64,000 nucleotides of DNA from an uncultured Clostridia bacterium (GTDB lineage: Bacteria > Bacillota > Clostridia > Christensenellales > Aristaeellaceae), in assembly GCA_934632155.1 (NCBI GenBank), contig CAKTXZ010000011.1, forward strand, positions 1-64,000, written 5' to 3'. Position numbers and translations under genes: made by a program. This document shows, piece after piece, positions 9,663-19,091 of the stretch. Every line of letters starts with the position of its first letter. The stretch's first letter is position 1. The notes under the pieces are model-generated. The model saw only the letters and a program-made list of their open reading frames with translations, searched no databases and had not been told where the DNA came from.

Positions 9663-9958
9663 GTTTGTTCATCTTCTTCCGTTTGTTGCTTTGCGCGCTG
9701 CAGCGCCAGATGATAGCCCTCCGCCCCGTAAACAAGGCTGCGGTTGACGCGGCTGATGGTGGCGGTGCTGGCATGGGTGATCTCGGCAATCTGGGCATAG
9801 GTCAGCCCCTGATCCAGAAAGCGCGCCACCTCGTAGCGCTGCGCCATGCTGTTGAGCTCCTGAATGGTGCAAAGATCGTCAAAAAAGCGCTGGAGCTCTT
9901 CCCGGTTGTTCATGGAAAGAATGGCGTCCAGCAGATGGGTGGTATCGTCGTGCGTCAT
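9653..9958 (-). CDS. yerC: YerC/YecD family TrpR-like DNA-binding protein
   Basis: A 101-residue protein of the YerC family, which has the TrpR-like helix-turn-helix fold (about residues 50-80: QGLTYAQIAEITHASTATIS, then RVNRSL). Members usually sit next to pcrA in Gram-positive bacteria, as here; their physiological role is poorly defined. The ATG at 9958 is favoured because a GGGGAGG ribosome-binding site lies 6 nt upstream, whereas the ATG at 9964 would directly abut it. An extended -10 promoter lies just upstream at 9992-10000. Confidence 0.9.
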   Translation of the reverse strand: MTHDDTTHLLDAILSMNNREELQRFFDDLCTIQELNSMAQRYEVARFLDQGLTYAQIAEITHASTATISRVNRSLVYGAEGYHLALQRAKQQTEEDEQTWT

Positions 9959-9991
9959 GCGCATCCTCCCCGCTTCATGCTTTTGCACTTT

Positions 9992-10000
9992 AGTATACCA
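9992..10000 (-). promoter_or_regulatory. Extended -10 promoter for yerC-pcrA
   Basis: On the minus strand TGGTATACT forms an extended -10 element (TGn plus TATACT at 9997-9992), about 30 bp before the yerC start. The -35 region is only loosely conserved (TTTCAT), as is usual for extended -10 promoters. Confidence 0.55.
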
Positions 10001-10232
10001 TAGAACGGGGAAAAATGAAAGCGAAAATTGCGGTTTCGCGGGAGATTTCAAGGCTTTTCCGGAAACGGAAATATGCCTTCTTCCGGAAGGCGCGCGGGAA
10101 GCCGAAAAAGCAGATACGCCTCGTCCGCCGCGCCGGGCACGGGAACGGAGCGTTTGGCTGCCTTTGCATTGGACTTTGGGAGGGACGGGCGGAAGCCGCC
10201 TTTGGCAGGAGGACGAGGCTTCCCACCCTGAA

Positions 10233-11141
10233 TCAAAGCGCCGTATGCGTCAGAATGCACGCGTCATATTGTCCTTTAAGCACCAGAAAGGCGCGACAGG
10301 CGGCGGCTTCGTCGCAAAACGCGCCAAAGACGACTGAGCCGGAGCCGGTCATCTGCGCGTAGGCCGCGCCGTTTTGCCAAAGCGCCTGCCGTGCTGCGGC
10401 AATTTCGGGCCGCATGGGAATTGAGGCGCTTTCCAGCACGTTCCCGCCACAGGCGGAGAGCGCGGCCAGATTACCGTCGGCCAGCGCGCGCACAGCGGCA
10501 GGCGTGTCGGGATGCGCAAGCGTGGGAAGCTGATGATAGGCTGCAAAAACCTCGCCCGTGGACAGCGGGGCGCACGGCTGAATCAGCACCAACGGAAAGG
10601 TGCGCCCGACGGCGATGGGGGAGAGCAATTCGCCCACGCCCTGCGCGCGCCGCGGCGCGTCGTGCAGGCAAAAGGGAATATCCGCGCCCAGACGAACGCC
10701 CACGTCGCACAGCGCCGACAGCGTGTCGGCGGACGAATAGCCTGTCGCCTCATCCAGCCGCCACAGCCGCCACAGCGCCCGCAGCGCCGCCGCGGCGTCC
10801 GCACTGCCGCCGCCCAGCCCCGCGCCCATGGGAATACGCTTTTGCAGCGTGATCTGCGCGCCGGCGGAAACATGGTAGGCCGCCTGCAGCGCGCGCGCGG
10901 CGCGAAGCGCCAGATTATCCTCGCCGGCGGACAGCGGCGCGTCTTCGACGGTCAATGTCAGCGCTTCTCCGGGAGAAAAGAAAAGCGTATCATGCAGAGC
11001 GATGGGCTGCATCAGCGAATCGAGCAGGTGATAGCCGTCCGCGCGCGTGCCGGTGATATCCAGCGTCCAGTTAATCTTTGCCCGCGCCGCGGTCGCGATT
11101 TCCGGCCGCAGGCGCCTGGCCGATTGCGAGGGTGATTTCAA
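10233..11141 (-). CDS. ispE: 4-diphosphocytidyl-2-C-methyl-D-erythritol kinase IspE
   Basis: IspE phosphorylates CDP-methylerythritol in the non-mevalonate isoprenoid pathway. The protein is a GHMP kinase of 302 residues. N-terminal ARAKINWTLDITGTRADGYH is the IspE signature, PMGAGLGGGSADAAAALRA is the ATP-binding loop, and MTGSGSVVFGAF is the C-terminal GHMP motif. No ATG precedes the signature. The start is a TTG at 11141 with a strong AAGGAGG site 8 nt upstream. That places the first 71 bases inside the histidine-kinase gene, an unusually long overlap. ispE therefore seems to be co-expressed with the two-component pair. Confidence 0.93.
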   Translation of the reverse strand: MKSPSQSARRLRPEIATAARAKINWTLDITGTRADGYHLLDSLMQPIALHDTLFFSPGEALTLTVEDAPLSAGEDNLALRAARALQAAYHVSAGAQITLQKRIPMGAGLGGGSADAAAALRALWRLWRLDEATGYSSADTLSALCDVGVRLGADIPFCLHDAPRRAQGVGELLSPIAVGRTFPLVLIQPCAPLSTGEVFAAYHQLPTLAHPDTPAAVRALADGNLAALSACGGNVLESASIPMRPEIAAARQALWQNGAAYAQMTGSGSVVFGAFCDEAAACRAFLVLKGQYDACILTHTAL

Positions 11142-12591
11142 ATTCCGCGCCTCCTTCGCCCGATACCAGACGGATGGTCTGACCGTGCTTTTCCATGATC
11201 TTTCGGCAGATGGAAAGGCCGAGTCCCGTGCCTTTGCCGACGGTATGCGCCTTATCCGCCTTATAAAAGCGGTCGAAGATATGGGCCGCGTCCTCCGGCA
11301 GAATGCCGATGCCGTTGTCCTTCACGCGCAGAACCACCCGGTCATGCTCCTTTTGCGTGCTGATTCGAATTTTTCCGCCCTCCGGCGTGTATTTGACGGC
11401 ATTATCCAGCAGGTTGATAATCACCTGCTCAATCTGATCTGCGTCGGCATGGACGAAGCAGCTGTCGGTTTCAAAATCCGTGTCCACATCCATTTTCTTT
11501 TCTTCCAGCTGCGTCATGCGGGAAATAATGACCCGTCGCGTCATTTCGTTGACGTCAAAATCGCTGTAGGCCAGCGCGGTCTGGTCGTTTTCGAGCCGGG
11601 ACAGGTTCAGCAGGCCGTTAATCAGCTTGGAAAGGCGGTGCGTTTCGTCCACGATGACCTGAAGATACCGTCCGCGCGTATCCTCGGGCACGGCGCCGTC
11701 CAGCATGCCCTGCGCGAAGCCCTGAATAGAGGTGATGGGGGAACGCAGCTCATGGGAGACGTTGGCCACGAAATCGCGGCGCGATTGCTCGATGCTCGCC
11801 AGCTGCGCCGCCATTTGGTTAAAGGACGCCGCCAGCTCGCGCACCTCGCGCACGCCCTTTTCGGGCGCTTCCATTTCGAAATTGCCCCGGCTCATCTTGG
11901 CCGTCGCGCGTACCATGGCGGTCAGCGGGCGCGTGATGCGGCGGGTATAGAAGAACAGGCACACCGCAGCGCCCACAAACAAAATGATGGATGCGGCCAG
12001 AAACTGCGCCAACAGCGTCTGATACGAGGCGTAAACGGGCTGCGCCGCCGTTTGAATCAGCACCAGCCCCATGACGGTGGGCTGAACGTCGTCGCGCACG
12101 TTTTCCTGACTCCACGGCACAATGACGGTAAACAGCGGGCCATAGGCCGAGGCCTTCTGCAGGGTGATTTCCTCGCCGCGCATGACGCGTGAAAGATAAT
12201 CGGCGATTTCGGCCTCGCTGGGCAGGGAGCGCAGGCTTTCGTCCTGCAGGGTGCTTTCGTTGTAATAGGCGCGCGGCTGCTGATCGCCGCTGCGGTCGAT
12301 GATGACGATATAGGCGTTGTATTCTTCGTAAACGCGCTTGGCCTTCCAGTACATGTACTGCTCCGTGACGGAGGTTTTGCCAAAGGCGCGGTAGACGCTG
12401 TCCCTTTGCAGCCTGCTGGCCAGATACGCCATGTCGCGCGCCTGCGTTTTCAGGGCGTTCATGCGGTTGCTGATGTAATCGTTGCGCAGGTTGACATAGG
12501 AAAAGCCAAACAGCACGCCCACGCAGACCAGCATCACGATCAGAACGACGGAGAGCAGCTGCGCGAACATGCTTTGCGTACGCAGACGCAT
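11071..12591 (-). CDS. Membrane sensor histidine kinase
   Basis: This 506-residue kinase has transmembrane helix 1 at about residues 9-30, an extracytoplasmic sensor segment to about 165, and helix 2 at about 170-190 (FLAASIILFVGAAVCLFFY). A HAMP linker (RRITRPLTAMVRATAKMS) leads to the HisKA box with the phospho-accepting His in NVSHELRSPITSIQGF. The HATPase domain has N box NLLDNAVKYTPEGG, G1 DNGIGI and G2 GTGLGLSICRKIM. It would phosphorylate the response regulator encoded 3 nt upstream. The sensor segment gives no ligand. The layout is like PhoR or ResE type kinases. Confidence 0.93.
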   Translation of the reverse strand: MRLRTQSMFAQLLSVVLIVMLVCVGVLFGFSYVNLRNDYISNRMNALKTQARDMAYLASRLQRDSVYRAFGKTSVTEQYMYWKAKRVYEEYNAYIVIIDRSGDQQPRAYYNESTLQDESLRSLPSEAEIADYLSRVMRGEEITLQKASAYGPLFTVIVPWSQENVRDDVQPTVMGLVLIQTAAQPVYASYQTLLAQFLAASIILFVGAAVCLFFYTRRITRPLTAMVRATAKMSRGNFEMEAPEKGVREVRELAASFNQMAAQLASIEQSRRDFVANVSHELRSPITSIQGFAQGMLDGAVPEDTRGRYLQVIVDETHRLSKLINGLLNLSRLENDQTALAYSDFDVNEMTRRVIISRMTQLEEKKMDVDTDFETDSCFVHADADQIEQVIINLLDNAVKYTPEGGKIRISTQKEHDRVVLRVKDNGIGILPEDAAHIFDRFYKADKAHTVGKGTGLGLSICRKIMEKHGQTIRLVSGEGGAEFEITLAIGQAPAAGNRDRGAGKD

Positions 12592-12594
12592 GGT

Positions 12595-13287
12595 TTATTT
12601 CACCTCGAACTTATAGCCTACGCCCCAGACCGTGCGAATTTGCCAGCCCAGCTCCTCGCTGCCCTGCAGCTTCTCGCGCAGACGCTTGATATGCACGTCC
12701 ACCGTGCGGCTGTCGCCGAAAAAGTCGAAGCCCCAGACCTGCTCGAGCAGCTGCTCGCGGGTGAAAACGCGGTTCTGATGGGAGGCGAGAAAATACAGCA
12801 CCTCCAATTCCTTGGGCGGCATCTCGACGGGCTTATCCCTGAAGCGAACCTCGTATTTCTCCAGACTGATGCTCAGGCCGGGAAAGGTCAGCACGTCCTT
12901 TTTTTCGTTTTCTCCCGGCGCGGCGCGGCGCAGCACGGCCTTTACGCGCGCGGCCAGCTCCTTGCCGTCGAAGGGCTTGGTCATATAATCGTCCGCGCCA
13001 AGCTCCAGCCCCAGCACCTTGTCGAAGGTTTCGTCCTTGGCGGTGAGCATGATGATGGGCGTGCTGCTGCTCTGGCGCACCGCGCGGCAAACCTGCCAGC
13101 CGTCCATGCCGGGAAGCATTACGTCCAGCAGCATCAAATCGGGCGCTTTTTTATGAAACGCGGCCACCGCGTCGTCGCCCCGGCTCTGAACGGTCACGTC
13201 GAAGCCTTCCTTTTCCAAATACAGCTTTACCAGCTGGGCGATATTCGGGTCGTCGTCCACGACCATGACGGTCTGCCTGTCCTTCAT
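12595..13287 (-). CDS. OmpR/PhoB-family response regulator
   Basis: This 230-residue transcription factor has a receiver domain (acidic pair DDD at about residues 11-13, phospho-acceptor Asp in LMLLDVMLPGMDGW, conserved Lys in MTKPFDGKELAARV). A C-terminal winged helix follows (about 130-228, ending VDVHIKRLREKLQGSEELG). It pairs with the histidine kinase that starts 3 nt after its stop. Receiver and output domains are full length. The target genes are unknown; the physical link to ispE suggests an envelope-related regulon, but that is only inference. Confidence 0.93.
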   Translation of the reverse strand: MKDRQTVMVVDDDPNIAQLVKLYLEKEGFDVTVQSRGDDAVAAFHKKAPDLMLLDVMLPGMDGWQVCRAVRQSSSTPIIMLTAKDETFDKVLGLELGADDYMTKPFDGKELAARVKAVLRRAAPGENEKKDVLTFPGLSISLEKYEVRFRDKPVEMPPKELEVLYFLASHQNRVFTREQLLEQVWGFDFFGDSRTVDVHIKRLREKLQGSEELGWQIRTVWGVGYKFEVK

Positions 13288-13318
13288 GCTGCGTTGCGCT
13301 TCCTTTCATGCGTTATTT

Positions 13319-15679
13319 CTATTTCAGGGTGACGATGGTGACGCCTTCCTCGCCCTCGCCGTACAGGCCGCGGCGGAAGGATTTGACGTGCCCCTGCGTT
13401 TTCAGGTGCCGCTGAATGCCGTCGCGCAGGATTCCCGTGCCCTTGCCATGCACGATGGTGACCTCGTTCAGTCCGGCCAGCACCGCTTCGTCCAGATACT
13501 GATCCACCTCGTCCAGCGCCTCGTCCAGCGCCATGCCGCGTACGTCGCACTGCATTTTTACCGTGCGCGTCGCCTGCCCGGTCTGAACACTGACGGAGGA
13601 AACCTTCTTCTTGGGGCGGCTTTCCGCAACCGGACGCAGCTGGCTGATATGCGCCTTGAGCTTCATAATGCCCGCCTGAAGCTGAACGTCGCCCTTGGCG
13701 TCCGGCAGGGAAAGCACCGTGCCCTTGGTGTTGAGGTTGGTGATTTCCACTACATCGCCGATTTTAAGCTGCTTGGGCGGCTCGGCAAAGCTGGCGGCGG
13801 TCGGCTGGCGCAGCCCCTCGGAGAGGCTGTCAATGCCTTGCTCCATACGCCTGCGCAGGGCGTTGACCTCATGCTCGGGCATGCTGGCGGCCTTTTTCAT
13901 GCGCTTGAGCTCGGCGATGACGTCCTCGGATTCGCGCTTGGCCTTTTCCAGAATACGCCGCGCCTCGTCCTTGGCCTTGCGGGTGGAGCTTTCGCGTCTG
14001 CTTTCCATATCCTGATACAGCCGCTCGGCCTCGTTGCGCAGCCGCACGGTTTCCTGCCGCGCTTGCTCGGCCAGCTCGCGCTCCTTTTCGGCCACCTGCC
14101 GGTGGTATTCCGCGTTGGCGATCACGTCCTCAAAGCGAATCGTGTCGTGCGACAAAAGCTCCTTGGCGTTGTCGATCAGGTATTCGGGCAGCCCCAGCCG
14201 CCGCGAAATTTCAAAGGCGTTTGATTTGCCCGGAACGCCGATGGAAAGACGATAGGTGGGGCGAAGGGTGGCCACGTCGAATTCCACGCTGGCGTTCTCC
14301 ACGCCGGGGGTCGAGAGGGCGTAGGCCTTTAGCTCGCTGTAATGCGTTGTGGCGGCCACGCGGGTTTTGAGCTTGAGCAGCGCGTTGAGGATCACCTGCG
14401 CCAGCGCCGCGCCCTCGGTTGGGTCGGTGCCCGCGCCCAATTCGTCAAACAGCGCCAGATCGCGTGGCGTGACGGCGTTGATGATGGAGACGATGTTCGT
14501 CATGTGGGAGGAGAAGGTGGAAAGGCTCTGCTCAATGGACTGCTCGTCGCCGATATCGGCGTAGACCTCCTCGAAGGTGCTCAGCTCCGTGCCCAGCTGC
14601 GCGGGCACATGCAGGCCGCTTTGCGCCATAAGCGTCATGAGGCCGATGGTTTTAAGCGTCACCGTTTTGCCGCCTGTGTTGGGCCCGGTGATGATAAGGG
14701 AGGTAAAATCCTCGCCCAGCCAGAGCGTCGAAGGGACGACCGTATCGCGGCTGATGAGCGGATGACGGACGCGCAGCAGCCGAATGCGGCCTTCGTCGTT
14801 CATCTTGGGACGCACGCATTCCATTTCACGCGCCAGCATGCCCTTGGCGAAGATAAAATCCAGCGCGGCGAGGATGGAAAGATTCTGAGAAATCAGCCCG
14901 GCGTTGTCGGCCGTCTGCCCGGACAGGGCGGCGAGGATGCGGTCGATCTCAGCGCGCTCCTTCATGCGCCATTCCTTGAGCTCGTTGCCCATTTCCACCA
15001 CGGCCAGCGGCTCGATGAAGAGCGTTGCGCCCGTGGCGGATTGATCGTGCACGATGCCGGGCACGCTCTGGCGGTATTCCTGCTTAACGGGCAGCACATA
15101 GCGCCCTGCGCGCACCGTGACGATGGATTCCATCAGGTATTTGGAATAGGCCGCGCCGTGCGCCATGGCGTTGAGCTTTTCGCGGATACGGTCGTTTGCA
15201 CCGCGGATGTGGCGGCGAATGTCAAACAGCGCGGGGCTTGCATGGTCGGACACTTCCTCCTCGCTGAGGATGGCCTCCGTGATACTGTTTTCCAGCGTGC
15301 GCAGCGGCTGCAGCCGGGACGCCATGGCCGTAATGACGGGCGTGTTTTCACGCTCCGTGACCAGTACGCCGCGCGCGCAGCGGGCGGCGCGCAGCGTGTC
15401 CGCTACCGTCAAAAGCGCCTTGGGCGACAGCGTCGCTCCCTTTTCGGCCAGCGTCAGGTACTCGCTCACGTCCTCAAAGCCGATGAGCGGATTCCCGCCC
15501 AGATACGTCAGCGTGACGACGGCCTCCTCGGTTTCGTCCAGCGCGCGGCTTACGTCCGCCAGATTGGAAAAGGGCGTCAGCGTCAGGCATTTTTCCCTGC
15601 CCGCGGCGGAAAGCGCGTAGGTGGCGAGCATTTCACGAATCTTGGTAAATTCCAGCACGCGCAGGGCGCGATCGTTCAT
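13319..15679 (-). CDS. mutS2: MutS2 (RqcU-like) ATPase with Smr domain
   Basis: A 786-residue MutS2. After the clamp/lever region it has the ABC-type ATPase with Walker A GPNTGGKT (about residues 330-337), a Walker B LALFDELGAGTDPTEG, a long coiled coil (about 520-620, rich in Glu, Arg and Ala) and a KOW-like segment. The C-terminal Smr domain contains DVRGMALDEALDEVDQYLD and VTIVHGKGTGILRDG. MutS2 family members suppress recombination or act on collided ribosomes in ribosome quality control. The mismatch-recognition domain of MutS is absent, as expected. It lies between the U32 peptidase and the response-regulator genes, all on the minus strand. Confidence 0.95.
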   Translation of the reverse strand: MNDRALRVLEFTKIREMLATYALSAAGREKCLTLTPFSNLADVSRALDETEEAVVTLTYLGGNPLIGFEDVSEYLTLAEKGATLSPKALLTVADTLRAARCARGVLVTERENTPVITAMASRLQPLRTLENSITEAILSEEEVSDHASPALFDIRRHIRGANDRIREKLNAMAHGAAYSKYLMESIVTVRAGRYVLPVKQEYRQSVPGIVHDQSATGATLFIEPLAVVEMGNELKEWRMKERAEIDRILAALSGQTADNAGLISQNLSILAALDFIFAKGMLAREMECVRPKMNDEGRIRLLRVRHPLISRDTVVPSTLWLGEDFTSLIITGPNTGGKTVTLKTIGLMTLMAQSGLHVPAQLGTELSTFEEVYADIGDEQSIEQSLSTFSSHMTNIVSIINAVTPRDLALFDELGAGTDPTEGAALAQVILNALLKLKTRVAATTHYSELKAYALSTPGVENASVEFDVATLRPTYRLSIGVPGKSNAFEISRRLGLPEYLIDNAKELLSHDTIRFEDVIANAEYHRQVAEKERELAEQARQETVRLRNEAERLYQDMESRRESSTRKAKDEARRILEKAKRESEDVIAELKRMKKAASMPEHEVNALRRRMEQGIDSLSEGLRQPTAASFAEPPKQLKIGDVVEITNLNTKGTVLSLPDAKGDVQLQAGIMKLKAHISQLRPVAESRPKKKVSSVSVQTGQATRTVKMQCDVRGMALDEALDEVDQYLDEAVLAGLNEVTIVHGKGTGILRDGIQRHLKTQGHVKSFRRGLYGEGEEGVTIVTLK

Positions 15680-15779
15680 GTTTTCTCCCTCCCGGGTATC
15701 AGTATAAGGGGCGCTTTGACCGAATGCAATCGGCCGGGCGAAATGTTCAAAAAACGTTTACAGCGCAGCCGCGGTTTGT

Positions 15780-18122
15780 TCAAAGCACGCCGTCGGCAAA
15801 GCGGCCGAGCGTTCCGCGCACGCCGGGCGCAGCCGCGCGTTCGCCGCGCAGCAGCTCCTGATAATATCGCACCAGCGCAAGACGCGTATCCGGCGCTTCG
15901 TCGGTGAAATTCAGCTGATAGGAAAGCGGCTTGTTTTCCAGTGCGCGCAGCGCTTCGCCAAGGTGCAAAGGCAGCGGCGAAAGCAGCGCGATCAGGCAGC
16001 CGCCCGGCAGGCGCTGCGGCAGCAGCGGATAGGCGGCGCCCAGCCTGTCCGTCAGAACAGTATGCGCCGCGCCCTGTCCCTGCCGGCACAGCGTACAGTG
16101 CTCCCGCCCCTGCGTCAGCCCCCTTTGCGCGCGCGCGGGGCAGTGGTTGAGCAGCATCAGGCGCGTTCGGCCATATACGGGCAGGATCGCCTCGGCGACG
16201 TTTTCGGGCAGCGCCGCAATGTCGTTGGCGCTCAGCTCCCGGGAGAGCGTTACCCCCTTGCAGCCCAGCGCGCGCAGCGTGCGCATCGCCTCGCCGTTCA
16301 TAACGGGAACGCCTTCGCCCGCGATGGCGTCGCGCCAGTCAAGGCCGATTTGCCCGGGACTGGAGAGGCAGACGGGACGGTCGCGCAGCATGGCGAAAAG
16401 GCCTTCGAGCGTTTCCTCGTCGCACTGCGCGGGTAAAACGACGCGCGTTCCCTCCGGCAGCGCGTCCAGCGTGCGCGAAAGCGCCGACGCGCGGCAGTCG
16501 TCCGGCACAAAATGAACCTCGTCCGCACCCGCTGCCAGCAATGCGGCAATTTCGTCCGCGCGATGGGTGCGCGCCATCAGCCGCGGCGCGCCCAGTGGGG
16601 CGGCGGTATAGGAAAACTGCTGCGCGGCGGCAGAGAAACGCGGGTGCGCGGCGATGCGCGCTTCCGTCAGCTTGTCAAGCGCGTCCCGGCGCAGGGCGTT
16701 GAGCGCGGCGGCGGGGATGAACGCGTTTTGCGTTTTCATGGTCAGGCTGCGCAGCGCAAAGGGCGTGCCGCCCGTTTTACCAAGCGCGCGGCGCGCGGCG
16801 GCCTCGTCTGTCGGCCGGTTTTCCGCTGCGGCGCATATGCCGCCCGCGAGCTGAACGACGCTTTCGCCGTCCGTTACGCGCAGCGAAAGCGGCGCGCCGG
16901 GAAAGGCTGTCAGCGTCGCGTCAAAGGGAATGGCCAGCGCGCGGCTCAGCGCCGCGTCGGTATAGGTTTCACGTGCGGCGGAAAGCTGCGTCTCATCCTC
17001 CGTGCGGCGAACCTGCGCGCCGCGGCGTACGCTGTCGCGAAGGCGCAGCAGCGCTTCCTCGCCCGCCTTCATTTCCGGCCCGGAATAGCGTATTTCCTGA
17101 TCGTCGATCTCCAGCCCGTCTCCGTTATGCAGCGGACGCTGCAGCCGAACCTGCGCCAGCAGCGTGCCGCCGCGGCGCAGACATGCGGCCGCTTCGCCCA
17201 TCGGCAGGCCGAGCGGCGCTGTACGGGCCGGGTCGATAATCGCGGCGTCGCGCGGCGCGCCAAGATAGCCCTGCGAAAAGCCGCCGCGGCAGAAAATCTG
17301 GCGCAGCGCGTCCGCTTCACGCGCGTCCGCCCGTTCGAAGCGCCCGGCCTCCAGCGCATCCAGCGCGTCGCGATACGCGCGGGTGACGACGGCGACATAT
17401 TCCGGGCGCTTGAGCCGCCCTTCGATTTTCAGCGAGGTTACGCCGGCGCTTTTTAATTCCGGCAAAATATCGCGCGCGCAGATATCGCGCGGCGAAAGCC
17501 ATGCGCCGGTTTCGCCGCGATAGCGATAGGGCAGGCGGCAGGGCTGCGCGCAGCGGCCGCGGTTGCCGCTGCGGCCGCCGATCATGGCGGAAAACAGACA
17601 TTGGCCGCTGACGGACACGCACAGCGCGCCGTGGCAGAAGATCTCGATCTCCAGCCCGGCTTGCGCGGCGCGGCGAATTTCCTCCGGCGAGCATTCGCGC
17701 GCCAGCACCACGCGCCGCGCGCCCAGCGCCTTGAGGCATTCGACGCCGGCTTGGTTGTGCAGCGCCATCTGCGTGCTGGCGTGCACGGGAAGAAGCGGAA
17801 ATTCCTCCCGGCAGATTTTCAGGATGCCCAGATCCTGCAGAATCACGGCGTCCGCGCCCCAATCAGAAAGCCGGCGGAGCGTTTGCCGAACGGCGGGAAG
17901 CTCGTCCTCCCGAACCAGAATGTTTACGGTAACATAAATTTTCTTGCGGTGCAGGTGCGCAAAGCGCAGCGCCTGACGCAGCGCGTCGTCGTCAAAGCCC
18001 ACGCCGGCGCGCGCGCCAAAGGCGGAGGCACCCAAATAGACCGCGTCCGCACCGTTTCCAAACGCGGCCTTCAGGGCGTCCATGCTGCCGGCAGGGGCCA
18101 GCAGTTCAAGCTTTTGTTTCAT
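15780..18122 (-). CDS. U32 family peptidase-like protein with C-terminal DUF3656-type part
   Basis: This 780-residue protein belongs to the U32 family, whose members include RlhA-type RNA hydroxylation proteins and collagenase-like proteins. The N-terminal barrel begins LAPAGSMDALKAAFGNGADA. The family signature EIFCHGALCVSVSGQCLFSA lies near residue 170, followed by Cys-rich GNRGRCAQPCRLPY. Four conserved Cys could bind a metal or cluster. The C-terminal half has the layout of long-form members. The start is the ATG at 18122; a TTG at 18137 is less likely. It overlaps zapA by 17 bases. Recent work on the family points to prephenate-dependent RNA hydroxylation, but I cannot decide between that and a protease role. 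Confidence 0.85.
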   Translation of the reverse strand: MKQKLELLAPAGSMDALKAAFGNGADAVYLGASAFGARAGVGFDDDALRQALRFAHLHRKKIYVTVNILVREDELPAVRQTLRRLSDWGADAVILQDLGILKICREEFPLLPVHASTQMALHNQAGVECLKALGARRVVLARECSPEEIRRAAQAGLEIEIFCHGALCVSVSGQCLFSAMIGGRSGNRGRCAQPCRLPYRYRGETGAWLSPRDICARDILPELKSAGVTSLKIEGRLKRPEYVAVVTRAYRDALDALEAGRFERADAREADALRQIFCRGGFSQGYLGAPRDAAIIDPARTAPLGLPMGEAAACLRRGGTLLAQVRLQRPLHNGDGLEIDDQEIRYSGPEMKAGEEALLRLRDSVRRGAQVRRTEDETQLSAARETYTDAALSRALAIPFDATLTAFPGAPLSLRVTDGESVVQLAGGICAAAENRPTDEAAARRALGKTGGTPFALRSLTMKTQNAFIPAAALNALRRDALDKLTEARIAAHPRFSAAAQQFSYTAAPLGAPRLMARTHRADEIAALLAAGADEVHFVPDDCRASALSRTLDALPEGTRVVLPAQCDEETLEGLFAMLRDRPVCLSSPGQIGLDWRDAIAGEGVPVMNGEAMRTLRALGCKGVTLSRELSANDIAALPENVAEAILPVYGRTRLMLLNHCPARAQRGLTQGREHCTLCRQGQGAAHTVLTDRLGAAYPLLPQRLPGGCLIALLSPLPLHLGEALRALENKPLSYQLNFTDEAPDTRLALVRYYQELLRGERAAAPGVRGTLGRFADGVL

Positions 18123-18396
18123 GCTTCCATGCGGCAAGCTCCGTATGGAGCCGCATCAGCTCTTGACGGAGCCTTGTGTTGTCGTCCTGCGCGGTGAGCA
18201 ATTCGTCCGCCACGGAAAGACAGGCGATCACGGCGGCGGTTTCGCGGTTGACAAAGCCGCTGGAGGCCGTCTCGGCGATTTTTCTGTCCGCATACACGGC
18301 GACGCGCTTGACATGCTCCGCAGAATCAGCGCTGGTCAGCGTATAGTCGCGCCCGGCGATACGAAGAGTGTAGGAGGCTTCGTTTTTGAGAATCAT
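18106..18396 (-). CDS. zapA: Cell division protein ZapA
   Basis: A 96-residue ZapA, which bundles FtsZ filaments at midcell. Residues 1-45 form the FtsZ-binding head (YTLRIAGRDYTLTSADSAEH). A C-terminal helix (about 55-92, VADELLTAQDDNTRLRQELM) should make the dimer or tetramer coiled coil. The start overlaps the upstream cyclophilin stop by ATGA. Its 3' end overlaps the U32 gene, a common Clostridia arrangement. Confidence 0.88.
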   Translation of the reverse strand: MILKNEASYTLRIAGRDYTLTSADSAEHVKRVAVYADRKIAETASSGFVNRETAAVIACLSVADELLTAQDDNTRLRQELMRLHTELAAWKHETKA

Positions 18397-18917
18397 AGCT
18401 GTTCGAAGGGATAATTCACGCCCTTGGTATCCACACGGATGGAGGCGATTTTCTGCGGCGTGAGCGGCTTATCCATATAATCGCGCGGCGCGGCGACGAT
18501 CTGATCGGCGTATTCCATGCCGGAAAGCACCTTGCCGAAGGCTGCGTACGCGCCGTCCAGATGCGGCGAATCGCTCGTCATGATGAAGAACTGCGAGCCT
18601 GCGGAATCCGGGCGCATGGAGCGCGCCATCGACAACACGCCGTAGGTATGCAAAAGCGGGTTGTTCACGCCGTTTTGCTTGAATTCGCCCTTGATGGCGT
18701 AGCCCGGGCCGCCCGTGCCCGTGCCCTTGGGGCAGCCGCCCTGAATCATGAACCCGGGAATGACGCGGTGGAAGATCAGCCCGTCGTAAAAGCCGCTGTT
18801 GGCCAGCGCGGCGAAATTACCGACGGACTGCGGTGCGAATTCGGGGTACAATTCGCCGCTCATCTGCCCGCCGTTTTCCAGCGTAATCACAAATGTGGGA
18901 TGGATTGCTTCGCTCAT
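18393..18917 (-). CDS. Cyclophilin-type peptidyl-prolyl cis-trans isomerase
   Basis: This 174-residue cyclophilin catalyses proline isomerisation during protein folding. Diagnostic motifs are YDGLIFHRVIPGFMIQGG (catalytic Arg in FHRV, with the FMIQGG strand), GTGTGGPGYAIKGEF and SAGSQFFIMTSDSPHLDG. There is no signal peptide or lipobox, so it should be cytoplasmic. It is the first gene after a good sigma-A promoter and overlaps zapA by four bases. Confidence 0.94.
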   Translation of the reverse strand: MSEAIHPTFVITLENGGQMSGELYPEFAPQSVGNFAALANSGFYDGLIFHRVIPGFMIQGGCPKGTGTGGPGYAIKGEFKQNGVNNPLLHTYGVLSMARSMRPDSAGSQFFIMTSDSPHLDGAYAAFGKVLSGMEYADQIVAAPRDYMDKPLTPQKIASIRVDTKGVNYPFEQL

Positions 18918-18979
18918 TGAGAAAAACCTCCAATGCTTTGCGTTGATCGGCTGTTCTTTCCCCCAGCCTATCCCATTGC

Positions 18980-19008
18980 ATCATAGTCTTTTTTGCCCGT
19001 TTTGTCAA
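18980..19008 (-). promoter_or_regulatory. Sigma-A promoter for the cyclophilin-zapA-U32 operon
   Basis: On the minus strand TTGACA (19008-19003) and TATGAT (18985-18980) are separated by 17 bp, about 60 bp before the cyclophilin start. Confidence 0.75.
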
Positions 19009-19024
19009 ATGGAACCGTCCTCGG

Positions 19025-19053
19025 TTGCATTTCGCGCGGGAATGCGCTATAAT
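19025..19053 (+). promoter_or_regulatory. Sigma-A promoter for the plus-strand operon starting at 19092
   Basis: TTGCAT (19025-19030) and TATAAT (19048-19053) have a 17-bp spacer. The promoter lies back to back with the cyclophilin promoter and about 40 bp before the membrane-protein start. Confidence 0.75.
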
Positions 19054-19091
19054 GAAGCAGATGATTTTGTCACGAAGGGACGGAAAAAGCG

